Assembly: GCA_902565955.1 (NCBI GenBank)
Contig: CACFGR010000009.1
Span: 1-33,721, forward strand
Reading direction: 5' to 3'
DNA length: 33,721 bases
Source: an uncultured Pelagibacteraceae bacterium
GTDB taxonomy: Bacteria > Pseudomonadota > Alphaproteobacteria > Pelagibacterales > AG-422-B15
A model generated the notes under the pieces. It saw only the letters and a program-made list of their open reading frames with translations. It did no database searches and was not told where the DNA came from. Below, piece by piece: positions 1 through 8,184 of this stretch. Numbering within the stretch: the stretch's first letter is position 1; each line of letters opens with the position of its first letter. The translations under genes and the position numbers were made by a program.

Positions 1-2
1 GG

Positions 3-956
3 GACCAAAATACAATAGTAAACATCCACTCGACCAGTAAGGGTATTGTTGCGATGATTGTTGCTAAATTGATTGATGAAGACAAACTAGATTTAGAGAA
101 AAATGTTGCTGATTACTGGCCTGAATTTGCGAATGGCGGAAAAGAAAGTATAAAAGTCAAAACATTACTCTCGCATCAAGCAGGGATGTATGGGTGGAGA
201 CAGCCCATAGATGAAACCGATTTTTACAAATGGGACTATGTGGTTGATCTGTTGGCAAATCAAGAACCATATCATAAAGCTGATGAAAAAATATGTTATC
301 ATCCAAAAACGATCGGTTTTTTAGTTGGTGAATTAATAAAACGAGTGACCAATAAATCAGTCGGTAAGAACTTGGAGGAGTTACTGAATAGTCCTCTTGA
401 AACTAAATGTTTTATAGGTACGCCTTCAGCATATCATAACAATATTGCTGAATTAATTAGTTCTGAAAGCCTAAGAAAAGCTTTCAGTGATCCGACAAAT
501 GTAGATGAGTATCTAATTACTGCGTTTCTTAATCCCGCAAACAGAACAAAAACAGCAAATACAGCTGAATGGCGACTTGCAGAAATTCCAGCTATGAACT
601 GTCACTCTAATTCAAAGTCACTTGCAAAAATTTATGATTTTTTCTTATCACATTTTTCAAATAAATTTATTTCATCAAATACATTTGAATCTCTTACTAC
701 AGTTGCTGTAAGTGGAGACGATCATGTAATGAAGTCGCCTATGCAGTGGTCACATGCAGGTTATAGTGTGGGTGGTGGAAAATTATTTGGTAAAAGCAGT
801 AAAGCATTTGGTCATACTGGATGGGGTGGTTCTATGGCATTTGGGGATCCTGAAAATGGAATTAGCTGCGCTTACACAATGAATTTATTAACTGGTTCCA
901 TGCTCGGTGATCAAAGAGCACTTAAATTAGTTGAAACAATATATGATGCCCTATGA
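3..956 (+). CDS. Serine hydrolase of the beta-lactamase/esterase (PF00144) fold, 5' partial
   Basis: The reading frame is open from base 3, so the gene starts upstream of the window; the first in-window ATG (base 54) is not its start. The frame before that ATG encodes STSK (bases 30-41), the Ser-x-x-Lys catalytic motif of class C beta-lactamases, penicillin-binding proteins and EstB-type esterases. This is followed by the family-typical KTLLSHQAGM segment. A YHPKTIGFLVGE stretch sits where the second-motif Tyr is expected, and FGHTGWGGSMAF gives the C-terminal HTG motif. About 318 residues are visible. Proteins of this type with this GHTGWGGS signature are more often esterases or transesterases than true beta-lactamases, but the substrate cannot be read. 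The stop overlaps the start of the sugar symporter gene (ATGA), so it is translationally coupled to a sugar-use operon. Removal of acyl groups from a glycoside is therefore an attractive inference. Confidence 0.85.
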   Translation, partial: DQNTIVNIHSTSKGIVAMIVAKLIDEDKLDLEKNVADYWPEFANGGKESIKVKTLLSHQAGMYGWRQPIDETDFYKWDYVVDLLANQEPYHKADEKICYHPKTIGFLVGELIKRVTNKSVGKNLEELLNSPLETKCFIGTPSAYHNNIAELISSESLRKAFSDPTNVDEYLITAFLNPANRTKTANTAEWRLAEIPAMNCHSNSKSLAKIYDFFLSHFSNKFISSNTFESLTTVAVSGDDHVMKSPMQWSHAGYSVGGGKLFGKSSKAFGHTGWGGSMAFGDPENGISCAYTMNLLTGSMLGDQRALKLVETIYDAL

Positions 957-2284
957 AACTAAGTTTTAGATCAAAATTGTTTTACGGAGGTGGTGATTTT
1001 GCCATTAATATAATGTGGCAACTGACTGTTTTCTACTTACTATTTTTTTATACAGATATTTTTGGATTATCACCTGCAAACGCTGGGTTAGTTTTCTTTT
1101 TAGCAAAAATCTGGGACGCATTTACTGACCCGATTATGGGTTACATTGCAGATAATACATCGACCAGATGGGGAAAATTCAGACCTTATATCTTGTTTGG
1201 ATCAGTACCTGCGCTAATCATGATTATTCTATGTTTTACCTCACCTGATTTGTCACAAACAGGTAAATTTTACTGGGCACTTTTTACATACATCACATTC
1301 ACCACTTTATATACAATCATTGCTATTCCCGTTGGATCACTCATTCCAGCGATGACTCAAGACAGAGATGAAAGAACATCACTCGCATCATTTAGATATT
1401 TAGGAGCCAGCTCTGGATCAATTGCTGTTGCGGTTCTAACATTGCCTTTAGTTGGCCTTTTTAGCTCACCACAATTCGGATTTCCAATTGTAGTAGGTTG
1501 TTTGGCAGTGCTTGGAGCTATTTTTGCATTTCTTTGTTTTTTGAATACTAAAGAAGTTTATTCAAAGCCATACGAAGAAACCATTGGTATTAAAAAAGTC
1601 ACTAAAATGGTATTTAAAAATTATCCATTACATTTCGTAATATTGGCACTTTTAACAACTTGGGTTGCAAATAATATAAAGCAACTAACAGTTGTCTATT
1701 TTGTAAAATATAATCTTCAATTGGAGGCTTACTTTAGTCCAATTTTACTTGGTGTGATTTTACAAATTATGTTTGGTGCATATTTAGTTAACTTAATAAA
1801 ACATAAGTTTGAAAAAAAGACATTATTCATGATTGGAACATTCCTTTACGTAATCACAGATTTAATAATCTATTATATTACTGGTTATGAAAACTTTTGG
1901 TTATTAGCTTTTATTGCAACCTTTGGCTTCATTGGTTTTGGTATGGCGGGTGTCATGGCCTGGTCAATGATAGCTGATACAATCGAGTACGGGGAATGGA
2001 AATCTGGATTTCGTGCTGAAGGAGTCTTAAACGCGGCTCACGTATTTGTTTTTAAACTAAGTGTTGGTTTTAGCGCATGGCTTGCTGGAGTAATTCTTGA
2101 AAGCACAAATTATGTGGCAAATGCAATAGATCAAAGCCCAGAAACATTGAATGGTCTATTTATTATGGGATATATTTTTCCAGCTGTTGCTGGAACTATA
2201 GCAATAATAGTTACGTACTTTAATAAGTACGATAGTAACTTTTATGAAAGAATATTTTCTGAATTAAAACAAAGACAAAGTTAA
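953..2284 (+). CDS. GPH-family (MelB/XynP-like) sugar:cation symporter
   Basis: A 443-residue polytopic membrane protein of the glycoside-pentoside-hexuronide branch of the major facilitator superfamily. The N-terminal signature is clear: FYTDIFGLSPANAGLVFF, then AKIWDAFTDPIMGYIAD and TRWGKFRPYIL, matching the MelB/XynP/LacS loop that carries the cation-site Asp residues and the conserved RWGKFRPY. A second-half GPH feature is AWSMIADTIEYGEWKSGFR. About 12 hydrophobic segments are present. It probably imports a glycoside with Na+ or H+. It overlaps the upstream hydrolase by 4 bases and lies 3 bases before galactokinase, so the cargo is most simply a galactose-containing glycoside. Specificity is inferred from neighbours, not from residues. 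Confidence 0.9.
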   Translation: MKLSFRSKLFYGGGDFAINIMWQLTVFYLLFFYTDIFGLSPANAGLVFFLAKIWDAFTDPIMGYIADNTSTRWGKFRPYILFGSVPALIMIILCFTSPDLSQTGKFYWALFTYITFTTLYTIIAIPVGSLIPAMTQDRDERTSLASFRYLGASSGSIAVAVLTLPLVGLFSSPQFGFPIVVGCLAVLGAIFAFLCFLNTKEVYSKPYEETIGIKKVTKMVFKNYPLHFVILALLTTWVANNIKQLTVVYFVKYNLQLEAYFSPILLGVILQIMFGAYLVNLIKHKFEKKTLFMIGTFLYVITDLIIYYITGYENFWLLAFIATFGFIGFGMAGVMAWSMIADTIEYGEWKSGFRAEGVLNAAHVFVFKLSVGFSAWLAGVILESTNYVANAIDQSPETLNGLFIMGYIFPAVAGTIAIIVTYFNKYDSNFYERIFSELKQRQS

Positions 2285-2287
2285 GTT

Positions 2288-3319
2288 ATGAACACGGTCT
2301 CGATTGGTGAGGGCTTTGGCAGAGTTAACCTCATTGGAGAGCATTTAGACTATAATGGTGGACATGTTTTACCGTTACAAATCAAGAACTCAATTATCTG
2401 TGAGATCGTTGAAAATAAAAATAGTGAGTCTATTTCGATAGTTTCAGATAAATATAAGGACTCTTTAATTGTTAAGAAACTCGAAAAAAGAAATAATTGG
2501 GCAGATTTCGTTATTGGATCGTGTCTTTATTTTGAGAAGAAGTTTTCAGTTAAGATTAACAATATCTCAATTTATATCAAAAGCAGCCTTCCATTGGGAG
2601 TCGGTCTCTCTTCCTCTGCTGCAATTACTATTGGTACTTTAAGAGCGCTGAGTGGCTATTTTCAAAAAAATTTATCAGATAAAGATTTAATTAATTTGGC
2701 ATTTGAGGTTGAAAATGATTTTGTTGGTGTTGGCGGTGGAGTAATGGATCAATTTGTATCGGTCTTAGGAAATCATTATGAAGCTCTTTTTCTTGATACT
2801 TTTAATAAAAATTATGAATTGATACCGATTTTTCAAGATTATCAATTTCTAATAATTGATAGCAAAACACAAAGGATTTTATCAGATAGTGAGTTTAACA
2901 AGAAAAAAGAATTATGTCTCAATGCTGCAAAAAAAATGAAAATTCAAAACCTCTGTGCAAAAACAAAAATTGATGAAAATGATATTCAATTACTTTCAGA
3001 TGAAGAGCTTAAAGTTAGTAAACATGTAATTGAGGAAAATTTGAGAGTTGTAAAAGCAGCTCAATTTTTAAAAGATAATAAAGCTGAAGAATTTGGAAAA
3101 TTAATGACAGAAAGTCATATTTCTTTATCACAACACTATAGAGTTTCAACTGATAATTTGAATAAGTTGGTTGATCTATCTAATTCCTTTGGCGCTTTAG
3201 GATCTAAACTTACTGGAGCTGGTTTTGGTGGGGCAATCGTAACTTTAGTAAAAAAAGAGCTGGTTGAAGAACTTAAAAAGTATATTCTTGATGGGTATCC
3301 AAATGCTAAATTTATATAA
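2288..3319 (+). CDS. galK: Galactokinase
   Basis: GHMP-superfamily kinase that phosphorylates alpha-D-galactose to galactose-1-phosphate with ATP, the first step of the Leloir pathway. The N-terminal galactokinase signature GRVNLIGEHLDYNGGHVLP covers residues 11-29 (Arg12, Glu18, His19 and Asp21 visible). The GHMP ATP-binding motif LPLGVGLSSSAA is at 101-112. The catalytic Asp lies in GVMDQF (Asp154), and the third motif GSKLTGAGFGGA is near residue 305. At 343 residues it is shorter than the usual 380-390. The start is well fixed because an in-frame TAA, which is also the symporter stop, lies just upstream. The family's usual Cys before the Gly-x-Met-Asp motif is Gly here. No galT or galE is visible; they may lie left of the window or elsewhere. 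Confidence 0.93.
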   Translation: MNTVSIGEGFGRVNLIGEHLDYNGGHVLPLQIKNSIICEIVENKNSESISIVSDKYKDSLIVKKLEKRNNWADFVIGSCLYFEKKFSVKINNISIYIKSSLPLGVGLSSSAAITIGTLRALSGYFQKNLSDKDLINLAFEVENDFVGVGGGVMDQFVSVLGNHYEALFLDTFNKNYELIPIFQDYQFLIIDSKTQRILSDSEFNKKKELCLNAAKKMKIQNLCAKTKIDENDIQLLSDEELKVSKHVIEENLRVVKAAQFLKDNKAEEFGKLMTESHISLSQHYRVSTDNLNKLVDLSNSFGALGSKLTGAGFGGAIVTLVKKELVEELKKYILDGYPNAKFI

Positions 3320-3321
3320 TT

Positions 3322-4566
3322 ATGAAACTTAATTTACCAAAAGACTTTATATGGGGTACAGCGACTGCTGCTCATCAAGTAGAAGGAAATAATACAAACT
3401 CAGATTTTTGGCTACTTGAAAATACAAAAAATACTACATTTGCTGAACCGTCAGGAATTGCTTGTGATCAATTAAATAGATATGAGGAAGATATAAAGCT
3501 TATGTCATCTCACGCAATACAGTCCTATAGATTATCTATTGAATGGGCTCGTATCGAAGAATCTGAGGGAGAATTTTCAAAAAAGGCGATTGATCATTAC
3601 AAAAAAGTTTTAGATTGTTGTCATGAAAATAATCTTCAAACGTGCGTCACATTCCAACACTTCACTTCCCCACTTTGGTTTACAGCTAAAGGAGGTTGGG
3701 AAAAAAAGGAAAACGCAGATTTATATGTTAAATATGCTGAATTTGTAACAAAAGAGCTGGGTGACCGTATAGATACGGTTTGTACAATAAATGAGGCAAA
3801 TCTAACTGCATGTTTTGCACATACATTTCCTAGCTACCCTGAACAAGGGATGAAAACTATCATGCCATTTGTTGAAGATGCAGCTAAATCATGCGGGTCA
3901 ACTCTAGATAATTTTGGCCCATTTCTATTTGGCCATCCCTATAAAATACGTGACTGCATGATGGCGGCGCATGTAAAAGCTTTTCCAGTTATCAAAGGTC
4001 TACTTACAAAAAATCAGCCTGTTGGTATTACACTTTCAATTATGGATTACCAAGCGGCAGAAGGAGGCGAACAATCACGCGACATTGCTCATGCTGAAAC
4101 AGTGGATGTGTGTTTGGATCAAACTAAAGATGACGATTTCATAGGTATTCAAACGTATACACGTCACACCTATGGTCCTGAGGGCATCATGAAGCCTAAC
4201 GTCAATGATGAAAATATGCTTGTTATGGGATATGAATATTATCCTGAGTCATTAGAAAATGTATTGAGGTATGTTGCTCCAAAAATAAATTGCCCGATGA
4301 TTGTAACTGAAAATGGGATTGGAACAGATGATGATGATCAAAGAATAAAATATATCACTACAGCATTAAAAGGACTTCAAAGCTGTTTAGATGACGGTTT
4401 AGATATTCGAGGTTATTACTATTGGTCATTTCTTGACAACTTTGAATGGATATATGGCTACAAGCCGCGTTTTGGTTTAATCGAGGTGAATAGAGATACT
4501 TTAGAGAGAAAAAGTAAAGAAAGTCTTAAATTTTACGAGCAAGTTATAAGAAACTCTCAAGCCTAA
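3322..4566 (+). CDS. Glycoside hydrolase family 1 beta-glycosidase (probable beta-galactosidase/beta-glucosidase)
   Basis: Retaining beta-glycosidase of family GH1. The start FIWGTATAAHQVEGN (residues 10-23) is the GH1 N-terminal signature with the sugar-binding Gln and the following Glu. The acid/base Glu158 is in TINEAN, where Ala replaces the Pro of the usual TxNEP. The nucleophile Glu330 is in IVTENG. The C-terminal YYYWSFLDNFEW stretch supplies the sugar-contacting Trp residues. At 414 residues it is slightly short for the family (about 440-480). No signal peptide is visible, so it should act in the cytoplasm on imported glycoside. It begins 2 bases after the galactokinase stop (TAA-TT-ATG), which argues for a galactose-releasing activity. 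The stop shares bases with the stop of the convergent DUF4864 gene. Confidence 0.93.
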   Translation: MKLNLPKDFIWGTATAAHQVEGNNTNSDFWLLENTKNTTFAEPSGIACDQLNRYEEDIKLMSSHAIQSYRLSIEWARIEESEGEFSKKAIDHYKKVLDCCHENNLQTCVTFQHFTSPLWFTAKGGWEKKENADLYVKYAEFVTKELGDRIDTVCTINEANLTACFAHTFPSYPEQGMKTIMPFVEDAAKSCGSTLDNFGPFLFGHPYKIRDCMMAAHVKAFPVIKGLLTKNQPVGITLSIMDYQAAEGGEQSRDIAHAETVDVCLDQTKDDDFIGIQTYTRHTYGPEGIMKPNVNDENMLVMGYEYYPESLENVLRYVAPKINCPMIVTENGIGTDDDDQRIKYITTALKGLQSCLDDGLDIRGYYYWSFLDNFEWIYGYKPRFGLIEVNRDTLERKSKESLKFYEQVIRNSQA

Positions 4567-4997
4567 ATTTCGTTACTTTCTGCTTGAGTAAGAAAACATC
4601 CATTAATCAGCCATTCACCATCTTCTTGTTGCTGCATTGAGTAAATTGCAGTTACGAATTCACCATCAGGATCAACTAAATATACTTCTAGGGAAGGTAC
4701 TCCATCTCTAAGTGATATCTTGCCAAAGTTCACACTTTTGGGACGATAAACAGCCTGGTACTGACCTACAACCATTTCACCAAACACTTTTGGACTTGGA
4801 AATATTTTCTTGATAATCGGTGATGCGAAAGAATAGGCTTTCTCAAAATCATCATCTTGAAATGCTTGCAGCTGCTGACTTACTACAGAAATAATCTCTT
4901 GTTCATCCTCATCAGTAAGTGGAAATGCAGATGTGCTTATTAAAAGGACAACTAAAAATGAAAGTACTAATCCTTTGACAATCTTAATCGTCAACAT
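4563..4997 (-). CDS. DUF4864-family secreted protein
   Basis: A 144-residue protein with an N-terminal signal peptide (hydrophobic run VLSFLVVLLISTSAFPL, cleavage probably near residue 26). It then has a compact domain containing LQAFQDDDFEKAYSFASP and VYRPKSVNFGKI. This resembles the alphaproteobacterial DUF4864 family, which has an NTF2-like look; no function is known to me. It should be periplasmic. Its start overlaps the end of the PsiE-family gene and its stop overlaps that of the GH1 gene by 4 bases (CTAA), so it is the last gene of a thiolase-psiE-DUF4864 operon. The association may reflect genome compaction rather than a shared pathway. Confidence 0.8.
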   Translation of the reverse strand: MLTIKIVKGLVLSFLVVLLISTSAFPLTDEDEQEIISVVSQQLQAFQDDDFEKAYSFASPIIKKIFPSPKVFGEMVVGQYQAVYRPKSVNFGKISLRDGVPSLEVYLVDPDGEFVTAIYSMQQQEDGEWLINGCFLTQAESNEI

Positions 4998-5355
4998 CGG
5001 TAAATATTTTAAGCTTTCTTGCTTTTAATATAAGAACAGCTATGGCAATCAATAAAATAGCTCCACCCTCGTAAAGCAACATACTTGGATCCATAGTTTT
5101 GCCCTGTAAGATTATTAAACGTGCAACAGCAGTAATAGCAATAAACAGCGGTATACTTATTCTAATTCTATTTAGTGTCCAATATTCTCTAATCATTTGT
5201 ATAACTTCGAGATAAATAAATAACAAAAGTAAGTCTGCAAGTTCAACGAGATTTTTTTCATACATTGCATATATTTCATAGCCAATAGCTATAACTGTAG
5301 CAAAAATAATTATTACCAGAGCTATTTTTTCAATGTATTTAATTGTATCTATCAT
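4984..5355 (-). CDS. PsiE-family inner-membrane protein
   Basis: A 123-residue protein with about four transmembrane segments (roughly residues 10-28, 36-55, 65-83 and 90-110). The segment LLLLFIYLEVIQMIREYW followed by IRISIPLFIAITAVAR matches the PsiE/PF06146 family, named for a phosphate-starvation-inducible E. coli protein of unknown function. It overlaps the upstream thiolase gene by 4 bases and the downstream DUF4864 gene by 14 bases, indicating translational coupling. Phosphate control cannot be assumed: no Pho box was recognised upstream of the operon. Confidence 0.8.
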   Translation of the reverse strand: MIDTIKYIEKIALVIIIFATVIAIGYEIYAMYEKNLVELADLLLLFIYLEVIQMIREYWTLNRIRISIPLFIAITAVARLIILQGKTMDPSMLLYEGGAILLIAIAVLILKARKLKIFTDVDD

Positions 5356-6533
5356 AACATCTCAAAAAGACCTGCTGCTCCCATTCCGCCACCAACGCAC
5401 ATTGTTACAACACCATATTTGGCGTTTCGTCTCTTACCTTCTATTAAAATATGTCCAGTCATTCTAGAGCCAGTCATACCGTATGGGTGTCCAATAGAAA
5501 TTGATCCTCCGTTTACATTTAATTTCTCATTATCAATTCCTAGCTTGTCTCTACAGTATAAAACTTGAACTGCAAATGCTTCGTTAAGTTCCCATATATC
5601 GATATCATCAACCTTTAAGCCATGTTGCTCTAAGAGTTTTGGGACAGCAAATACTGGTCCTATACCCATCTCATCGGGCTCACAAGCTGCAACAGAAAGT
5701 CCTCTAAAAATTCCCATAGGCTCAATATTTCTTTTTTCTGCTTCTTTAAGATCCATCAATAAGCATGATGATGCCCCATCTGACAGCTGACTAGCATTAC
5801 CCGCAGTAATATATTTATCAGGTCCCATAACTGGCATTAAACCAGCAAGGCTCTCAAGTGTAGTTTGTGGTCGATTACACTCATCTTTATCAACTGTTAC
5901 TTCTTGTTCTGTAACTTCCTTTGTTTCTTTATTCATTACATCCATTTTTGTCGTTAAAGGAACAATCTCGTCTTTAAATTTTCCTGCCGTTTGAGCTGCA
6001 GCTGTTCGCTGTTGACTCTGTAGAGAATATTCATCTTGGTATTCTCTGCTTACTTTGTATCGATCTGCTACAACATCTGCAGTATTAATCATAGGCATCC
6101 ATAATGCAGGACAAATTTTTTGAAGTTCAGGCTCAATAAGGTGTTTCATGTTCATGTTTTGCTGTGTCATGGAGATTGACTCTACTCCCCCACCTATGGC
6201 TACTTTAATTCCATCAACAATAATTCTTTGAGCAGCTACCGCTATTGATTGTAAACCTGATGAGCAAAAACGATTTATAGTAGTGCCGGGAACAGTTACA
6301 GGGCATCCTCCTGCAATTGCAACATTTCTTCCAATATTATGACCCGTTGCTCCCTCTGGTTGTCCGCATCCAAAAATTACATCTTCTACTTCACCAGCTT
6401 CAACTCCTGCTCTTTCAATAGCATGTTTAACAGTATGGCCACCCATTGTAATGCCATGAGTTTTATTAAATCCACCTCTCATAGCTTTTGCTAATCCAGT
6501 TCTTGCAGTTGAAATTATTGCAGCTTCTCTCAT
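5352..6533 (-). CDS. Thiolase-family acetyl-CoA acyltransferase
   Basis: A 393-residue thiolase, cleaving 3-ketoacyl-CoA with CoA (beta-oxidation direction) or condensing acetyl-CoA. The nucleophilic Cys90 lies in NRFCSSGLQS. His349 is in SIGHPYGMTG and the second active-site Cys379 is in MCVGGGMGAAG, so the triad is complete and the length normal. Biosynthetic and degradative types cannot be separated by eye. The nearby acyl-CoA dehydrogenases, hydratase and isomerase favour fatty-acid degradation. It is the first gene of a minus-strand operon with psiE-like and DUF4864 genes, read from the 189-base divergent spacer shared with the PaaI-like gene. Confidence 0.92.
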   Translation of the reverse strand: MREAAIISTARTGLAKAMRGGFNKTHGITMGGHTVKHAIERAGVEAGEVEDVIFGCGQPEGATGHNIGRNVAIAGGCPVTVPGTTINRFCSSGLQSIAVAAQRIIVDGIKVAIGGGVESISMTQQNMNMKHLIEPELQKICPALWMPMINTADVVADRYKVSREYQDEYSLQSQQRTAAAQTAGKFKDEIVPLTTKMDVMNKETKEVTEQEVTVDKDECNRPQTTLESLAGLMPVMGPDKYITAGNASQLSDGASSCLLMDLKEAEKRNIEPMGIFRGLSVAACEPDEMGIGPVFAVPKLLEQHGLKVDDIDIWELNEAFAVQVLYCRDKLGIDNEKLNVNGGSISIGHPYGMTGSRMTGHILIEGKRRNAKYGVVTMCVGGGMGAAGLFEML

Positions 6534-6722
6534 ACTATATTGCCTTTATAAATATTTAGAAAACCGTAAGATAGACTTTTTATATAAAAAAAAAAGTTTA
6601 ATTTTATTTAAAAAATACATCAAAAATACCCTCAATTTTGGCAAATATTTTTCTTTATTCTGCTTGACCATATCCGAATTGAAGTCTAGAAAGTCGCATT
6701 CTTTGAATTAGGGAGATTCTCT
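6534..6722. other. Divergent intergenic spacer (thiolase operon / thioesterase)
   Basis: This 189-base AT-rich spacer separates the divergent thiolase and PaaI-like genes and must hold both promoters. A candidate promoter and a Shine-Dalgarno sequence for the rightward gene are listed separately. An AT-only dyad, ACTTTTT at 6575-6581 with AAAAAGT at 6591-6597, is visible but unremarkable in such sequence. No convincing small ORF or RNA was seen. Confidence 0.6.
6664..6692 (+). promoter_or_regulatory. Candidate promoter for the PaaI-like thioesterase
   Basis: TTGACC (6664-6669) and TAGAAA (6687-6692) are separated by 17 bases, fitting a sigma-70-type -35/-10 pair with 5 and 4 matches to consensus. 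Transcription would start near 6699. The leader would then carry GGGAG (6711-6715), a good Shine-Dalgarno 7 bases before the ATG at 6723. A GATTC (GANTC type) methylation-type site overlaps the leader at 6715-6719. Confidence 0.4.
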
Positions 6723-7160
6723 ATGGTCATGTTAAAGACAGATGTATCAGCACCAAGCTGGGTACCAGAAGGATACAAAAAACTTGGATGGCATGCTGGC
6801 TTTGATGTCTTAATTGGACCAATGTATTTTAAACGAGAAGAGAATAACCAATATAAATTCATTACTAAAATTTTGGATAAGCATCTCAACGCTCATGGTA
6901 TTGCGCATGGTGGCTATTCTATGTCGTTAGCAGATATTTTCTTAGGATCTATGGTATTTGCTGCATGTGGAAAAAAACCTTGCAGTACTATTTCACTGAA
7001 TTGTAACTTTGTAAGTCCAGGTCTTCAGGATGATATTGTTGAATGTGATGCTAAGGTTACAAGAACTACGAAATCACTTGTCTTTATTGAGGGTAATTTG
7101 ATCTCACAAGATAAAATTATTTTATCTGCCTCAGGTATTTGGAAAATATTAAATCAATAA
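6723..7160 (+). CDS. PaaI-like hotdog-fold acyl-CoA thioesterase
   Basis: A 145-residue single hotdog-fold protein that probably hydrolyses an acyl-CoA to free acid and CoA. The segment LNAHGIAHGGYSMSLAD (residues 56-71) is the PaaI/YbgC-type active-site region, with the HGG turn and the acidic residue (Asp71) on the following helix. STISLNCNFVSPG matches the central strand of the family. The start is supported by GGGAG 7 bases upstream. The stop lies 7 bases inside the end of the convergent Nudix gene. It stands alone on the plus strand; substrate unknown, with CoA housekeeping for the surrounding acyl-CoA enzymes a reasonable guess. Confidence 0.85.
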   Translation: MVMLKTDVSAPSWVPEGYKKLGWHAGFDVLIGPMYFKREENNQYKFITKILDKHLNAHGIAHGGYSMSLADIFLGSMVFAACGKKPCSTISLNCNFVSPGLQDDIVECDAKVTRTTKSLVFIEGNLISQDKIILSASGIWKILNQ

Positions 7161-7687
7161 TAATTCATAAATCGGTCAAGGCTGATATAAGTTTTCATAT
7201 CATTAATTTTATTTGTTTTAAGCAGTCTTTTCACTTCTTGAACTGAATAAATTTTTGTCTCCAGTAACTCATCTTCGTCAAAATTTGTTTCACTCTTCTT
7301 ATAGCAATGAGTTAGATAGCAGTGCACTAAGCAAGTGTTATATGCTGGGGTTGAAAAGTATTTGCCTATCATTTTCCAATTTTTTCCATGATAACCAGTT
7401 TCTTCGATTAATTCTCTTTTAGCGCAACTTAATGGCCTTTCTCCTGGGTCAATAGTACCTGCTGGGACTTCAAGCATAATTTGATCTGATCCGTATCGAT
7501 ATTGTTTGAGCAAAACTATAAATTTCTTATCAATGATTGGAACAATACAAGTTATGCCATTATGTACAATAAGATCCCTAATAGTTTTGTTTCCATTTAC
7601 CCATTTAACTTCATCAAAATGTAAATCAAAAACATTTGCTTTAATTTTTTTTTTGGTTTTAATAAATTTTGCTTTTCGTAGAGTCAT
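7154..7687 (-). CDS. Nudix hydrolase, ADP-sugar pyrophosphatase-like
   Basis: A 177-residue protein with a perfect Nudix box GX5EX7REUXEEXGU at residues 77-99 (Gly77, Glu83, Arg91, Glu92, Glu95, Glu96). The preceding LLKQYRYGSDQIMLEVPAG is typical of the ADP-ribose/ADP-sugar pyrophosphatase branch (NudF-like) rather than MutT. It would hydrolyse a nucleoside diphosphate linked to another group, using Mg2+. Its start overlaps the stop of the YbaK-like gene (ATGA). It is the last gene of an RmlA-like/YbaK/Nudix operon. Confidence 0.9.
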   Translation of the reverse strand: MTLRKAKFIKTKKKIKANVFDLHFDEVKWVNGNKTIRDLIVHNGITCIVPIIDKKFIVLLKQYRYGSDQIMLEVPAGTIDPGERPLSCAKRELIEETGYHGKNWKMIGKYFSTPAYNTCLVHCYLTHCYKKSETNFDEDELLETKIYSVQEVKRLLKTNKINDMKTYISLDRFMNYY

Positions 7688-8184
7688 TTTTGAAAATCTC
7701 TCATATTAATAAATTCGACTTTTGAATGATGCTGTTCAATCAGATTTATCAGGTCATTTGGAGCTATCGACACTGTTGACGTATTGATTAAAGGATGAAA
7801 ATTCACAATTTCATACTCCATAAACTCTTGATCGAAGAAAAATTTAACTTTTTTTTCTTTATCGTTCAATAATCCAAATGGAGATACTGATCCAGGTTTG
7901 ATACCTAAAATATTCATTAAATAATCCTCATTTGCAAATGATAATTTTTTAGATTTTAGAGGCACTGATGCTTTTTTTAAATCAGCAATAATATCCTCAA
8001 TAAAACTTACCAAAAAAAAATTATTTTTTTTATCTTTCAAAAAAAGATTCTTTGAATGTGCACCATCAATTGAACCTCGAAGATTTTTAGAGTCCTCGAC
8101 TGTAAACAGTGGTTTATGTTCAGTAATTTTATAACAAATAGAATTTGACTCTAACAAATTTATTAATGAATTTTTATCAAACAT
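7684..8184 (-). CDS. YbaK/ProX-type aminoacyl-tRNA deacylase
   Basis: A 166-residue protein of the YbaK/EbsC/ProX family, free-standing editing domains that hydrolyse mischarged tRNA such as Ala- or Cys-tRNA(Pro). Family features are the GAHSKNLFLKDKK segment near residue 40 with the catalytic-region Lys, GIKPGSVSPFGL near 95-106, and FHPLINTSTVSI near 135. The length and the early GSIDGAHSKN order suggest the ProX/PrdX subfamily (Ala-tRNA(Pro)) more than YbaK. It overlaps the RmlA-like gene by 1 base and the Nudix gene by 4, so the three are cotranscribed. Confidence 0.85.
   Translation of the reverse strand: MFDKNSLINLLESNSICYKITEHKPLFTVEDSKNLRGSIDGAHSKNLFLKDKKNNFFLVSFIEDIIADLKKASVPLKSKKLSFANEDYLMNILGIKPGSVSPFGLLNDKEKKVKFFFDQEFMEYEIVNFHPLINTSTVSIAPNDLINLIEQHHSKVEFINMRDFQK

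Noticed and set aside
54..956. Complete hydrolase gene starting at ATG 54
   Set aside because: The frame is open to the window edge and the upstream codons encode the essential Ser-x-x-Lys motif (30-41), so ATG 54 is internal and the gene is 5' truncated.
3..956. Antibiotic-resistance beta-lactamase
   Set aside because: The fold is shared with esterases and peptidases, and the GHTGWGGS form plus a sugar operon context favour an esterase-like role.
6575..6597. ACTTTTT/AAAAAGT dyad as terminator or operator
   Set aside because: The stem is almost only A-T, and the spacer lies between divergent genes where no terminator is needed.
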